Assembly: GCA_964640725.1 (NCBI GenBank)
Contig: CAZXIJ010000018.1
Coordinates: forward strand, 1 to 64,000
Reading direction: 5' to 3'
From: CALHVX01 sp964640725
GTDB lineage: Bacteria; Pseudomonadota; Gammaproteobacteria; Pseudomonadales; Azotimanducaceae
Length of the DNA: 64,000 nucleotides
Shown here: positions 44,541-53,463 of the stretch, in pieces
How the letters are laid out: every line of letters starts with the position of its first letter
Numbering within the stretch: the stretch's first letter is position 1
Notes under the pieces: generated by a model
What the model was told of the DNA's origin: nothing
The model's database searches: none
The model's input: the letters and a program-made list of their open reading frames with translations, nothing else
Made by a program: the position numbers and the translations under genes

Positions 44541-44835
44541 GACGACTCTCTCCTCGTTGCTGCGCGACCTGCCTCCCCCGAAGCAGGGCTCTGATTTCGA
44601 TCCGCTCTGGTTGGGGCCTGACCGGTCAGAGTTCGACGCGTTCAGCTTAGGCCCGTCCAGAATCAGTCACTTCTGAAATCAGTTACCGCGAATGACAGGG
44701 ATTAAGGCTAGGGGCGAAAGCTGAAGTGACCGGGAAAGAAAACTGGAGGGAACATGGAATGACGTGAAATCGGCCAGGCATCACGTCCAGATCGGATGCC
44801 TGCTGAACAGTTGGCCTGCCCTGGGGGGGGTATCG
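44541..44835. other. Intergenic region between two small genes
   Basis: These 295 bases separate the 49-residue and 69-residue minus-strand small genes. They hold a perfect palindrome at 44618-44629 and an eight-base G run at 44823-44830. I see no other coding frame with a ribosome binding site. Confidence 0.5.
44618..44629. promoter_or_regulatory. Perfect 12-bp palindrome CTGACCGGTCAG
   Basis: A perfect inverted repeat 78 bases upstream of the 49-residue small gene. The size suits a dimeric regulator operator. Palindromes of this size can occur by chance, and no recognisable promoter hexamers flank it. Confidence 0.35.
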
Positions 44836-45045
44836 TCAGTTATTGTGACTATTTCGGTGCGCTCGGGCGAGCAACTCCTGAAAGGCTCGATCGACGGACC
44901 GCGGCAGCGGTCGCTGGGACGCTGAGCGTTCATCGTATTCGCTGCGCAGGGCGTCAGCGATTTGCCGGTGGGCTTTGGCGCGTCCAGGCGATTGGGCGCC
45001 GGCACCGGATGGCATGTGAGAATTCTTCGGGACACGCACGGACAT
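44836..45045 (-). CDS. Small basic protein, 69 residues, possibly NepR-like
   Basis: The frame begins MSVRVPKNSHM and ends in HRNSHNN. The ATG is preceded by AAGGAGGT, a perfect anti-Shine-Dalgarno match, about nine bases upstream, so translation is likely. The middle reads IADALRSEYDERS, then RPLP and FQELLARA. This loosely follows the I-x-x-x-LR-x-x-YD-E ... P-x-P ... F-x-x-LL pattern of NepR anti-sigma factors. NepR is known from Alphaproteobacteria, there is no PhyR or EcfG here, and the P-x-P to F spacing is too long, so that identity is doubtful. It diverges from the carotenoid oxygenase by 206 bases. Confidence 0.5.
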   Translation of the reverse strand: MSVRVPKNSHMPSGAGAQSPGRAKAHRQIADALRSEYDERSASQRPLPRSVDRAFQELLARAHRNSHNN

Positions 45046-45251
45046 CTTAGAGCAACCTCCTTGCTCACACGTGGTGATCTGTCGTTTGCATACCGTACCA
45101 GACCCTGCGATCCCCGCGCGGCATCTATGGCCGCTTTGTGAAAACGCCTTGTAAATTCGATGCCCGCGGACTGTCTTGACGCTGTCTGCGCAAGGCGACA
45201 GGCTCCATGCGATACGCCGGCCGTGTGCCGCTTTGCTTCGAGGACCCGTTC

Positions 45252-46658
45252 ATGACTCAGCCCTATCCGAACCATCCGCAGCTGCGCGGCAACTTTGCGC
45301 CGCTGCGCATGGAATGCGACCTGCACGATGTCGTCGTGCGCGGCGAGATTCCCAGAGACCTCGACATTACCTACTACCGAAACGGTCCCGATCCGCAGTA
45401 TCCGCCCATCGGCCACCATCACTGGTTTGGCGGCGACGGCATGCTCCATATGTTCCGCATCCAGGACGGGCAGGTGGGGTACCGCAACCGCTGGGTGCGC
45501 ACGCAAAAATGGCAGCTTGAGCGGGACGCGGGACGGGCGCTGTTCTCCAGCATGAACCCGGCGGAATCGGACCCGTCGGTGCAGGGGCTCGAGACGGACG
45601 GCCTGGCGAACACCAACGTGGTCTGGCATGGCGGTCGCCTGCTGGCGCTGGAGGAAGGGCACCCGCCGTTCGAGCTGGACCCGGACACCCTGGAGTCCCG
45701 GGGCGCCTGGCGTTTTGAAGGCCAGTTCGACGGGCCCATGACGGCGCACCCAAAGCTGGATCCGGAGACCGGCGAGATGCTGTTCTTCGGCTACATGGCC
45801 GGCGGTCCCTTTACCGACGACATCACCTTTCAGGTGGTGGATCGCACTGGCAAACTCACTCGCAGCGAGCGCTTCAGCGCGCCCTACCCGAGCATGGTGC
45901 ACGATTTCATCACCACTCGGGATCACATCATCTTTCCGATCTTTCCGCTGACGGGCAGCATGGACCGGGCCATGAAAGGGCAGCCGGCCTTTGCCTGGGA
46001 GCCCGACAAGGGAACCCACGTTGGGGTGATGCCGCGCAGCGGAACTGCGGCCGACATCCAGTGGTTTGAGACGGACCCCTGCTACGTGTTTCACCCCATG
46101 AACGCGTTCAGCGACGGCAACCAGATCACCGCGCACATGATGCAGTTTGGCGAAGCGCCGATGTTTCCCCATGCGGATGGCAGCGAGCCGAACCGGGAGG
46201 CGGCGAATGCGCGGCTGTGTGAGTGGACCATCGACCTGGGCGCGAACCGGGACGCCATCAAGACCCGATTCCTGGACGACATCACCGGCGAGTTCCCGCG
46301 CCTCGACGAGCGGCGGGCCGGGCTGAGTTACCGGCACGGGTACTACGGCGCGTCGACGATCCGCAATGGCGGCTCCGGCTTCAACGCGGTGGCGCATCAG
46401 GATTTTGAAACAGGCAAGCGCACGTTGTGCGAGCTGCCGGAAGGCGATGCCACCGGCGAGCCGGTGTTCGTGCCGCGCAGTGCCGACGCGCCGGAGGGGC
46501 AGGGGTACCTGATCTCAACGGTTTACCGGGCGGCCGAGAACCGGAGTGACCTGGCGATTTTTGACGCCGAAAACCTGAGGGACGGGCCGCTCGCCTGCGC
46601 CGAGCTGCCGCACCGGGTGCCGTTCGGGTTTCATGGCAACTGGAAGTACAACAGCTAG
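45252..46658 (+). CDS. Carotenoid cleavage oxygenase family protein
   Basis: A 468-residue non-haem iron dioxygenase of the RPE65/carotenoid oxygenase family, a seven-bladed propeller that splits carotenoids, stilbenes or lignin-type alkenes. Four iron-binding histidines are visible: H166 in MTAHPKLD, H217 in MVHDF, H281 in YVFHPMNA and H461 in the C-terminal FGFHGNW. HHWFGGDGMLHMFRI near 56-70 is the typical first-blade motif. The ATG at 45252 has GAGGA seven bases upstream and matches the family start; an earlier ATG at 45207 lacks this. No carotenoid synthesis genes are near, so a plant- or lignin-derived substrate is equally possible. Confidence 0.93.
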   Translation: MTQPYPNHPQLRGNFAPLRMECDLHDVVVRGEIPRDLDITYYRNGPDPQYPPIGHHHWFGGDGMLHMFRIQDGQVGYRNRWVRTQKWQLERDAGRALFSSMNPAESDPSVQGLETDGLANTNVVWHGGRLLALEEGHPPFELDPDTLESRGAWRFEGQFDGPMTAHPKLDPETGEMLFFGYMAGGPFTDDITFQVVDRTGKLTRSERFSAPYPSMVHDFITTRDHIIFPIFPLTGSMDRAMKGQPAFAWEPDKGTHVGVMPRSGTAADIQWFETDPCYVFHPMNAFSDGNQITAHMMQFGEAPMFPHADGSEPNREAANARLCEWTIDLGANRDAIKTRFLDDITGEFPRLDERRAGLSYRHGYYGASTIRNGGSGFNAVAHQDFETGKRTLCELPEGDATGEPVFVPRSADAPEGQGYLISTVYRAAENRSDLAIFDAENLRDGPLACAELPHRVPFGFHGNWKYNS

Positions 46659-46675
46659 CGGCGCCCTGCAGCGGC

Positions 46676-47365
46676 CTAGCGCTGGGCCCAGCCCCCGCTA
46701 AACGGGATGGCCTGGCCGACAAAAAAATCGCTCTCGTCGCTGGCCAGAAACAGGGCGAAGCGCGCGTCTTCTTCGGCGGTGGCCAGCCTGCCCAGGGGCA
46801 CCTGCCGGGCCAGGGATTGCTGAAAGGACGGTTTCGCGCGCAGGCTTTCCGGGTAGTACACCGGGTTCTCGACGTAGTTCTGGGCGATCAGGTTGGCCTG
46901 GATGTTCCAGGGCGCGACCTCGACCCCCAGAGACTGGATGTAGCCGACCTGGGCGGCGCGCGCGGCGCTGTAAGCCGCCACGGTTTTCAGGCCCCGCAGC
47001 GCCGTCGCGCTGCCGTAGACCACAATCTTGCCGCGCCGGCGTTCTTTCATCTGCGGCAGCAGCGCGCGGCAGAGGCGGTGCAACGGGTGCACCATCGTGT
47101 CGAAGCATTCCGCCCAGGCCTCATCGCTCAAGTCCTCGCTCGCTGTGCCGGTGTGATTCGGCCCGGCCAGGTTGCCGATCAGGATGTCGACGGTGCCGGC
47201 GTCGGCCACCGCAGCCTCGCAGGCGCCGGGCCGGGTCAGGTCTCGCTGATCGGCCACGACGGTGGCTCCTTCCCGTTCGAACAGGTCGATGGTTGCAGCT
47301 CCCATGTACACATCGGCCTGGGTGACCAGTACTCGTTGGCCGGCGAGGCGTTTGGTTTCGCTCAC
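46676..47365 (-). CDS. Divergent short-chain dehydrogenase/reductase
   Basis: A 229-residue Rossmann-fold SDR homologue with non-standard motifs. The TGxxxGxG cofactor loop reads TQADVYMG (15-22), NNAG reads NLAG (65-68), and the catalytic YxxxK reads YSAAR (Y132, R136). The serine in VYGSATALRG (about 119) is kept. C-terminal NLIAQNYVENP and PLGRLATAEEDARFALFLASDES are normal SDR features. The changes look like an established subfamily rather than decay because the rest is well conserved, but oxidoreductase activity is uncertain. It converges on the carotenoid oxygenase with 17 bases between stops. Confidence 0.85.
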   Translation of the reverse strand: MSETKRLAGQRVLVTQADVYMGAATIDLFEREGATVVADQRDLTRPGACEAAVADAGTVDILIGNLAGPNHTGTASEDLSDEAWAECFDTMVHPLHRLCRALLPQMKERRRGKIVVYGSATALRGLKTVAAYSAARAAQVGYIQSLGVEVAPWNIQANLIAQNYVENPVYYPESLRAKPSFQQSLARQVPLGRLATAEEDARFALFLASDESDFFVGQAIPFSGGWAQR

Positions 47366-47432
47366 TGGTGCGCTTCCTTCATTGTCGCGGCTGCAAAGTG
47401 TACCCGCGGCTCGGCCGCGATGCGCCCTGACG

Positions 47433-48680
47433 TCAGCTGCGTTGGGCGACCCGGGTACCGTCGGCCAGGCTGGAGTCGGGATACAGAATCAGCTGGGCAT
47501 CCGGCTCCAGCCCGCTGACGATTTCCGTCTGCTGGCCGTTGTTCCGGCTCACCTGCACCGGGGTGAGGGCCGCTTGCCCATCGATGACCTGGAACACGGC
47601 CCAGCCGCCCTGGTGCCGGAACAGGGCGCTGGACGGCACGGTAAGGGCATCGGCCGATTCCCAGACAACGATCTGCGCCTCTACGCGGTAACCGTGACCG
47701 AGGCTCGCGCGCTTCGCCAGCGGGTCGGCGAACCGGATGATGGTGTTGACGCGCTGCTCCTCGACGCCCAGCGCAGAGAACTTCGTAAAGCCCCAGGGCT
47801 CGACGCGTTCCACGACGCCGTTTAACGGGGCTGCCCCGCCCCAGTTGTCGATAATGACGCGGTTGCCGGCAGCCACCTGCACGGCGTCGGTGGAGATCAG
47901 CTCGGCGACGATTTCCAGATCGTTGGAAATATCGCCGATCTCGACAATGGGCTGCCCCGGGCTGACGGTGGTTTCGCTTTCCTGCATGACTCGCAGAATG
48001 CGTCCGGAGATCGGCGCGGTCAGCGGGATCGCGCGCCCCTCAGGCCGCGTGAGGTCGCCGCTGGCCCCGTCGCCGCGAGGCGTTTCGTTGAACTCCATCA
48101 GCTGAGCCCGGGCACTGGCGAGCTCCGCCTCCCGCATCGAGATGGCGGCGCGGGCAGTGTCGACGGCAGCGTCAGCGGCTCGTTTCTCGCGCTCCGCCTG
48201 GTCGAGGGCCGCCTGCGATACGGCCGCCTTGCGGGCCAGGGCACGGGACCGGCTCACCTGTGCGTCTGCCAGGTCCTGGCTGGCCATAGCGCTGTTGAGA
48301 TCAGCGCGAGCAACGCGCAGACCGGCCTGGGCGGCGCTGACGCCAGCGCGGGCCTGTTCGCGAGTGCGGACATCAATGGCCGAGGGCGGTGCTGGCAGCA
48401 TGCGCGCGATCACCGTCTCGCCGCCGGTTACGGCGTCTCCGGGCTCGACGTCGACCCGCAGCAGGCGTCCGGCGATCGGCGCGCTGACGACGTAGGCGTC
48501 GCGCACGCGAGTTCGCGCTTCCTCATCGATGGTCACCACCATCGCAGCCCGGCTGGCGCTGCCCAGGTCAACCAGTGCGGGCTGCGGCCAGAAGGCGTAG
48601 GTCAAACCGAGCAGCAGCAACGCGCCCAGGGCGAAGGACAGCCAGGCGCGGGGCAGGGTTTTCCGGTGCGGCGATGCCAT
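47433..48680 (-). CDS. ABC exporter periplasmic adaptor (HlyD/MacA-like)
   Basis: A 415-residue membrane-fusion protein with an N-terminal membrane helix (about 12-30), the lipoyl half YVVSAPIAGRLLRVDVEPGDAV, a long Ala/Arg-rich helical hairpin (~100-200), and the second lipoyl half IPLTAPISGRILRVMQESETTVSPGQP. The remaining residues are beta-barrel domains. It starts 4 bases after the permease stop, so it is the third gene of an ATPase-permease-adaptor operon. Such tripartite ABC systems export drugs, lipids or peptides through an outer-membrane channel encoded elsewhere. Confidence 0.9.
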   Translation of the reverse strand: MASPHRKTLPRAWLSFALGALLLLGLTYAFWPQPALVDLGSASRAAMVVTIDEEARTRVRDAYVVSAPIAGRLLRVDVEPGDAVTGGETVIARMLPAPPSAIDVRTREQARAGVSAAQAGLRVARADLNSAMASQDLADAQVSRSRALARKAAVSQAALDQAEREKRAADAAVDTARAAISMREAELASARAQLMEFNETPRGDGASGDLTRPEGRAIPLTAPISGRILRVMQESETTVSPGQPIVEIGDISNDLEIVAELISTDAVQVAAGNRVIIDNWGGAAPLNGVVERVEPWGFTKFSALGVEEQRVNTIIRFADPLAKRASLGHGYRVEAQIVVWESADALTVPSSALFRHQGGWAVFQVIDGQAALTPVQVSRNNGQQTEIVSGLEPDAQLILYPDSSLADGTRVAQRS

Positions 48681-48684
48681 GGGC

Positions 48685-51051
48685 TTACTCCCGGGATTTC
48701 AGGGCGGAGACCAGGTCCAGCCGGTCGATGTCGCGCTTGACGAGCCAGCCGGAGAACGCCGCGGCGATCAGCACGGCCAGGCTGGCGGTGCCGACAGCGC
48801 TGGCGTCCAGGTCTGCAGGGATGGTGTAGAGGTCGGTGCTGAAGCCGGCTGCGATGGCGTCGGTCAGCGCGATGCCGATCATTGTGCCCACGGGCAGGGC
48901 GGCCAGCGTGATCAGTGCCAGCTCGCCGAGCAGGACAAAAGCGGCCTCGCCGTTCGTGAACCCGATCACGCGCAGGGAGGCCAGGTCGTGCGCCCGCTCG
49001 GCAAAGGCAATGCGCGCGGAGTTGTAGACAATGCCAAAGGTGATGATCGCCGCAACGATGGCCATGATGTAGCGCATGGCGCCGGAGCCTTCATCCATGA
49101 CGCGCTGAAAGGCGCTCCGGGCTTCTTCTCGCAGCGACACGCCGGCGACCGCAGGCATGTGTTTGAGCGCCTCGTAAATGTCCTGGGCCCGTTCTTGATC
49201 GATGCGCAGGAACGCGCCGGATACCCGGTCGGGTTCTTCGAGGGCGCCATTCAGGGCTGCAAGCTCCAGGTAGGCCGGCGCGCCAAGCAGCGTTTGCGCG
49301 ATGCCGACGACCGGGACCGAGAGCGTCGGGCGCCGGCCCTCGCGGACCTCGATGTGCAACGCCTGTCCGGGAACGATGTTGAGCTTCGCGGCCAGCGATG
49401 CGGCGAGGGTGATGCCGTCCCCGCGAATGTGGATGGGCCGGACGTCGGCGGTCATTGCCCGGTTCAGGCGCGGTGCCGGCAGCAGCCCGCTCAGGGCGCC
49501 GCGGTGCGACCTGCGCTCGTGGCGCAGAATAACTGGCACGGCACGAAACGGCTCGACCTCGATGACCCCGGGCATGCGCTGCAGCTCGAGCACGGTTTTG
49601 CTGCTGAGGGGCTCAACGAAAGTCACGGTCGCGTCGCTGCGGTCGATGACCTGAAAATTGAGCTCGATGGTGCGGTCAAAACCCGACAGCACCCCGAGGA
49701 TCGCGACGGACAGACCCATGCCGACGGCGATGCCGGCGACTGCGGCGAGCGCCCGGCCGGGCTGCCGGGTCAGCCGGCGAATGACCATGCGGCTGGGCTG
49801 ATCTACAAAGCGCTTGAGCGCGTCGGCAATGCGGGCCGAGCGGGAGTAGTCCGCGGGGGCTGCGGGGCGCATCGCGACCGCGGGGGTCAGCGCGAAGACA
49901 CGCTGCAGCACCAGCAGGCCCCCGGCCGATGCGGCCCCCGTGCTCACCAGCATGCCAGTGACCATGGCGGCCGGGTCGACGCGAAAGATCAGGAAGGGAA
50001 ACTTGAAGTACAGCTGGTAGTAACCGGCGAGGGCCTGCCCGGACAAGATGCCCAGCACGCAGCCGAGCACCGCGCCGGCGGCGGCGATCGCGAGCACGAA
50101 CTTGAGGTAGTGCAGCACGATCTCTGTGCTGGTGTAGCCGAACGCCTTGAGCAGCCCGATCTGCCCGCGCTCGGCTTCGATCATGCGCGATATGACGATG
50201 TACAGCAGGAACGCCGCGACCGCCATGAAGATGGGCGGGATGTTGCTGGCAGAGACGCGCAGGCCGCTGATTTCTTCGCTGACAAAGCGGTTGGAAAACT
50301 GGTCCTCGAGGCCGTAGGTGCCAATCGCGCCGTAGGGCTCGAGCAGGCGATCCACGGCGTCCAGCACCGCGGCCTCGCTGGCGCCGCGCTCCAGGGCGAT
50401 GAGCGCTTCGTTGAACGCGCCATCGACATCGTAGGCTGCGGCCAGGCTCTTCTCGCTCATCCAGATGACGGCGAAGCGGGCGTCGTCGGGCATCAGCTCG
50501 CCGGGCGCTGCGGAATACAGGAACTCCGGCGACTGCGCGAGGCCGGCGATGCGAAAGTTCCGCCGGGCGCCGTTCATGGTGGCTGCCAGCGTGTCGCCGG
50601 GCGCAAGATCGTGCGCCCGCGCGAAGCCTTCGAGGAGCAGGACTTCGTCCCGGCGGCGCGGGTCGAGGCGGCGTCCGGCGGCCAGATAGATCTCGTTCAG
50701 GCGAGGTGCCTGAAAGTCGGGCAGAGAAACGGCCTGGGCCCGGACGGGGACGGCCTGGCCGTCGATGTCGATGAGCGCGCCGCCCACCACCCGGCCCTCG
50801 ACGGCGGCGACGCCCTCGACCGCGGCGATGCGCGCCAGCAGCCGCTGCGGCGCGCGCTTGACCGGGGCGAATAGGTCCGCCAGCCGGTAGCGCTCGTAGT
50901 ACGCGGTTCGTGTTTGCTCCAGAGAACTCACGAGCCCGTCCATCATGACCAGCATCAGTACGCCCACGGCGATAACCAGCGCGATAGCCAGCCCCTGGGT
51001 CTTCATGCGCCACAGGTCCCGGCCAAGCTTGCGGTCGAGGGGCGCTACCAC
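48685..51051 (-). CDS. ABC transporter permease with two FtsX domains
   Basis: A 788-residue permease of the FtsX/LolC/MacB superfamily. It has an N-terminal helix (about 17-37), a large extracytoplasmic domain, a first FtsX-type membrane unit (about 270-390), a further helix after a cytoplasmic stretch, a second periplasmic domain and a terminal FtsX unit (about 655-770). The duplicated arrangement is that of the long FtsX-like permeases, not of MacB, whose ATPase is fused. The start overlaps the ATPase gene by 7 bases, so the two are translationally coupled. Confidence 0.9.
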   Translation of the reverse strand: MVAPLDRKLGRDLWRMKTQGLAIALVIAVGVLMLVMMDGLVSSLEQTRTAYYERYRLADLFAPVKRAPQRLLARIAAVEGVAAVEGRVVGGALIDIDGQAVPVRAQAVSLPDFQAPRLNEIYLAAGRRLDPRRRDEVLLLEGFARAHDLAPGDTLAATMNGARRNFRIAGLAQSPEFLYSAAPGELMPDDARFAVIWMSEKSLAAAYDVDGAFNEALIALERGASEAAVLDAVDRLLEPYGAIGTYGLEDQFSNRFVSEEISGLRVSASNIPPIFMAVAAFLLYIVISRMIEAERGQIGLLKAFGYTSTEIVLHYLKFVLAIAAAGAVLGCVLGILSGQALAGYYQLYFKFPFLIFRVDPAAMVTGMLVSTGAASAGGLLVLQRVFALTPAVAMRPAAPADYSRSARIADALKRFVDQPSRMVIRRLTRQPGRALAAVAGIAVGMGLSVAILGVLSGFDRTIELNFQVIDRSDATVTFVEPLSSKTVLELQRMPGVIEVEPFRAVPVILRHERRSHRGALSGLLPAPRLNRAMTADVRPIHIRGDGITLAASLAAKLNIVPGQALHIEVREGRRPTLSVPVVGIAQTLLGAPAYLELAALNGALEEPDRVSGAFLRIDQERAQDIYEALKHMPAVAGVSLREEARSAFQRVMDEGSGAMRYIMAIVAAIITFGIVYNSARIAFAERAHDLASLRVIGFTNGEAAFVLLGELALITLAALPVGTMIGIALTDAIAAGFSTDLYTIPADLDASAVGTASLAVLIAAAFSGWLVKRDIDRLDLVSALKSRE

Positions 51052-51779
51052 TGGATGTCTGCCGGGGCGAGACGGCGGTCGTTGACGGTGACCTCGCGCA
51101 CCGCGCCATCAGACATGTCGATGACCCGGTGGGCCATGCCGGCTGTTGCTGCAGCATGGGTGATGATCAGTACGGTCGTGCCGAGGTCGGCGTTGACGTC
51201 CTGCAGCACGCTCAGCACCTGCCGACCGGTGGCCGAATCGAGCGCGCCGGTCGGCTCGTCGCAAAACAGGACCGTGGGTCGCTTGGCAACGGCCCGGGCA
51301 ATGGCGACCCGTTGCTGTTCGCCGCCGGACAGCTCGGCGGGAAAATGGTCCGCGCGTTGATCCAGGCCGACGAGCGCGAGGGCCTCGCCGGCGTCCATGG
51401 GTTTGTCAGCGATCTCGGTGACCAGCTCGACGTTTTCCCGGGCGGTCAGGCTTGGCATCAGGTTGTAGAACTGGAAGACAAAACCGACGTGGTGTCGCCG
51501 GTATCGGGTCAGGCCCGCGTCATCCATGGCGGCGAGGTCCTGATCGAAGAAACGAACCACACCGTCGGTTGCCCGGTCGAGGCCGCCAAGGATATTGAGC
51601 AGCGTCGACTTGCCGGAGCCGGAAGCGCCAAGCAGCACGGCCAGCTCGCCGGAGGGCACAGTGACGTCTGCGCCGCGCAGGGCGTGCACGGCGGCCTGGC
51701 CCTCGCCGTAGACCTTGGTGACGCCTTCGGCGTGGAAGGCGGGCAGAGACAGATCGAGCTGTGACTCGGGCACTTTCAT
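51045..51779 (-). CDS. ABC transporter ATP-binding protein (LolD/MacB type)
   Basis: A 244-residue ATPase subunit. Walker A is GASGSGKST, the signature and Walker B are LSGGEQQRVAIARAVAKRP and VLFCDEPTGALD, and the H-loop is IITHA. The FYNLMPSLTARENVEL Q-loop region and the DEPTGALDS form are typical of the LolD/FtsE/MacB group that powers FtsX-like permeases by mechanotransmission rather than by moving substrate across the inner membrane. It is the first gene of the operon with the permease and adaptor. Confidence 0.94.
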   Translation of the reverse strand: MKVPESQLDLSLPAFHAEGVTKVYGEGQAAVHALRGADVTVPSGELAVLLGASGSGKSTLLNILGGLDRATDGVVRFFDQDLAAMDDAGLTRYRRHHVGFVFQFYNLMPSLTARENVELVTEIADKPMDAGEALALVGLDQRADHFPAELSGGEQQRVAIARAVAKRPTVLFCDEPTGALDSATGRQVLSVLQDVNADLGTTVLIITHAAATAGMAHRVIDMSDGAVREVTVNDRRLAPADIQW

Positions 51780-51829
51780 CGTCTGGGCGTGGCCTGGGCA
51801 ATAGCAACCGCATTGAGCATCTGTTCAGT

Positions 51830-53431
51830 TTACCCGGGATGCCTGGGCGTCGCGGTCGCGGCCGGCTGCAGCACCAACTCGGCGGTGGCGACGGCCGCCA
51901 CGAAACTCGCGTCGTGCTCGATCAGCACCATGGTCGGGGCCGCCTCCGCAATGGCAGCTTCCAGGGCCTCCCGCGCGTCGATGTCCAGATAGTTCAGCGG
52001 TTCGTCCCACAGCAGCAGCTGCGACGGCTCAAGCAGAGATCGGGCAACCTCGACTTTCTTGCGCTGCCCGAAAGACATGCGCTCCAGCGGTCCTTCGGCC
52101 TGGACGCCGCGCATGCCGAGGGCGGCGAGGATCTGCCGGAAACGGGTCTCGTCCAGGCCGGCCCGGGCCAGGTGATCGGTCAGCAGCCCGGTGCACCAGG
52201 CCGGTTCCTGGTTGACCACAGAGGCCTCGATGCGTGCGCTGCGCTTGAGTTCGCCGCGGTGGGGCAGCGCATCGCCGGCGAGCAACCGCAACAGCGATGT
52301 TTTGCCGATGCCGTTGGCGCCGCTCACGGCCAGGCGTTGTCCCGGCTCGAGCGCAAAGCTGACAGGCGCAAACAGCGGCGCGACGCGGCAGACCTGCAGG
52401 TTGTGGGCAACCACGGTGGCGTCGCCCCGGGTGTGTGCCGCGAAGCTCAGCGGGTAGCGCTTTTCGATGTTGTGCATGGCTGCCCGGCGCCCTTCGGCGG
52501 CGTGCTCGGCGCGTTGCTCAGCCGCCAGAGCGCGTTTCATCTGCCGTGCCGCCCGTGCGCCTTCGAAGCCCTTGTCCACGGCCCCGGACTTTTTCGCCTC
52601 CCGGGCATGAGCGCCTTCCCGGCGCGCGCCGGCGGCGTCGGTCAAGCGCTGCGCTTCGCGTCGCAGCTGCTGGTTGCGATCGGCCTGGGCTGCGAGCTGC
52701 TGCTGATGGCGGGCGCGCCAGGCACTGAAGCTGCCCCGGTTCAGCGCCACGTCGTCGCGATTGAGCACCAGCGTTTGCGTGGTGCACAGATCCGCAAAGG
52801 TCCGGTCGTGGGAGACCAGCAGGAACCCGGGCTGGCGGGCCAGGAAGCGGGCCAGCAGCTCGCGCCCGGCCCGGTCCAGATGGTTGGTGGGCTCATCGAT
52901 GAGCGGGAAGGCCTGGTCGCTGGCGAACAGCCCGGCCAACAGCAGGCGGGTCGCTTCGCCGCCGCTGAGGCTCGCGAGCGGGCGATGCCAGCGATCCTGC
53001 GGCACGTCGAGCTCGGCCAGCGCCTCGCCCAGCCGGCCTTCCAGGCTGTAGCCGCCCGCGTCGGCGTAGCGCTGCTGCAGCTCGCCGTAGCGTGCCAGGT
53101 CCTGTTCCCCGGCACTGCGCAGGGCTTTGTCCATGGCCGCTTCCCAGTGCCGGTACGGGCCTGCACTGTCCTTGGCGGCCTCCCAGCCGGTCAAGGCTCC
53201 GGGGGCGGCGGGGGGCGCGAACAGGCGAACGCCGGCGGTGCCTTCGACCTGGCCCCGGTCCGGTTGCAGGACGCCGCACAGCAGGCGCAGCAGCGTTGTT
53301 TTGCCACGGCCATTCCTTCCGGCGAGGCCGGTGCGGGCCTGGCGGCTCAGCGTCAGGTTGAGATCAGAGAAAATCGGGTCAGCCGCTTCGGGATAGCCGA
53401 AGTGCACCGCCCGGCAGATGAGCGTAGACAT
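51830..53431 (-). CDS. ABC-F ATPase, Lsa/Vga-like
   Basis: A 533-residue soluble protein with two ABC domains and no membrane helices, so an ABC-F ribosome-associated ATPase. First domain: Walker A GRNGRGKT (38-45), LSGGE (155-159), LIDEPTNHLD (177-186). A charged helical linker (about 230-340) is the P-site-reaching element. Second domain: GANGIGKT (371-378), MSFGQ (452-456), LLWDEPLNYLD (473-483). The MSFGQRKK and WDEPLNYLD forms recall the Lsa/Vga/Sal resistance proteins more than the housekeeping EttA/Uup/YheS. I start at ATG 53431, giving MSTLICRAVHFGY; upstream in-frame sequence is not conserved. A hairpin sits just upstream. Confidence 0.88.
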   Translation of the reverse strand: MSTLICRAVHFGYPEAADPIFSDLNLTLSRQARTGLAGRNGRGKTTLLRLLCGVLQPDRGQVEGTAGVRLFAPPAAPGALTGWEAAKDSAGPYRHWEAAMDKALRSAGEQDLARYGELQQRYADAGGYSLEGRLGEALAELDVPQDRWHRPLASLSGGEATRLLLAGLFASDQAFPLIDEPTNHLDRAGRELLARFLARQPGFLLVSHDRTFADLCTTQTLVLNRDDVALNRGSFSAWRARHQQQLAAQADRNQQLRREAQRLTDAAGARREGAHAREAKKSGAVDKGFEGARAARQMKRALAAEQRAEHAAEGRRAAMHNIEKRYPLSFAAHTRGDATVVAHNLQVCRVAPLFAPVSFALEPGQRLAVSGANGIGKTSLLRLLAGDALPHRGELKRSARIEASVVNQEPAWCTGLLTDHLARAGLDETRFRQILAALGMRGVQAEGPLERMSFGQRKKVEVARSLLEPSQLLLWDEPLNYLDIDAREALEAAIAEAAPTMVLIEHDASFVAAVATAELVLQPAATATPRHPG

Positions 53432-53447
53432 GATCTGTAAACACCTT

Positions 53448-53463
53448 GCGCCGCAGAAGGCGC
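53448..53463 (-). promoter_or_regulatory. Hairpin in the leader of the ABC-F gene
   Basis: GCGCC and GGCGC form a 5-bp stem with a six-base loop, ending 16 bases before the ABC-F start codon and next to its AAGG ribosome binding site. Leaders of antibiotic-resistance ABC-F genes are often attenuators, but this stem is short and the link is speculative. Confidence 0.25.

Noticed and set aside
44781..46397. A 538-codon minus-strand frame across the carotenoid oxygenase
   Set aside because: It overlaps a gene with four conserved iron-ligand histidines and has no recognisable domain; only the small frame at 44836-45045, in a different reading frame, has a convincing start.
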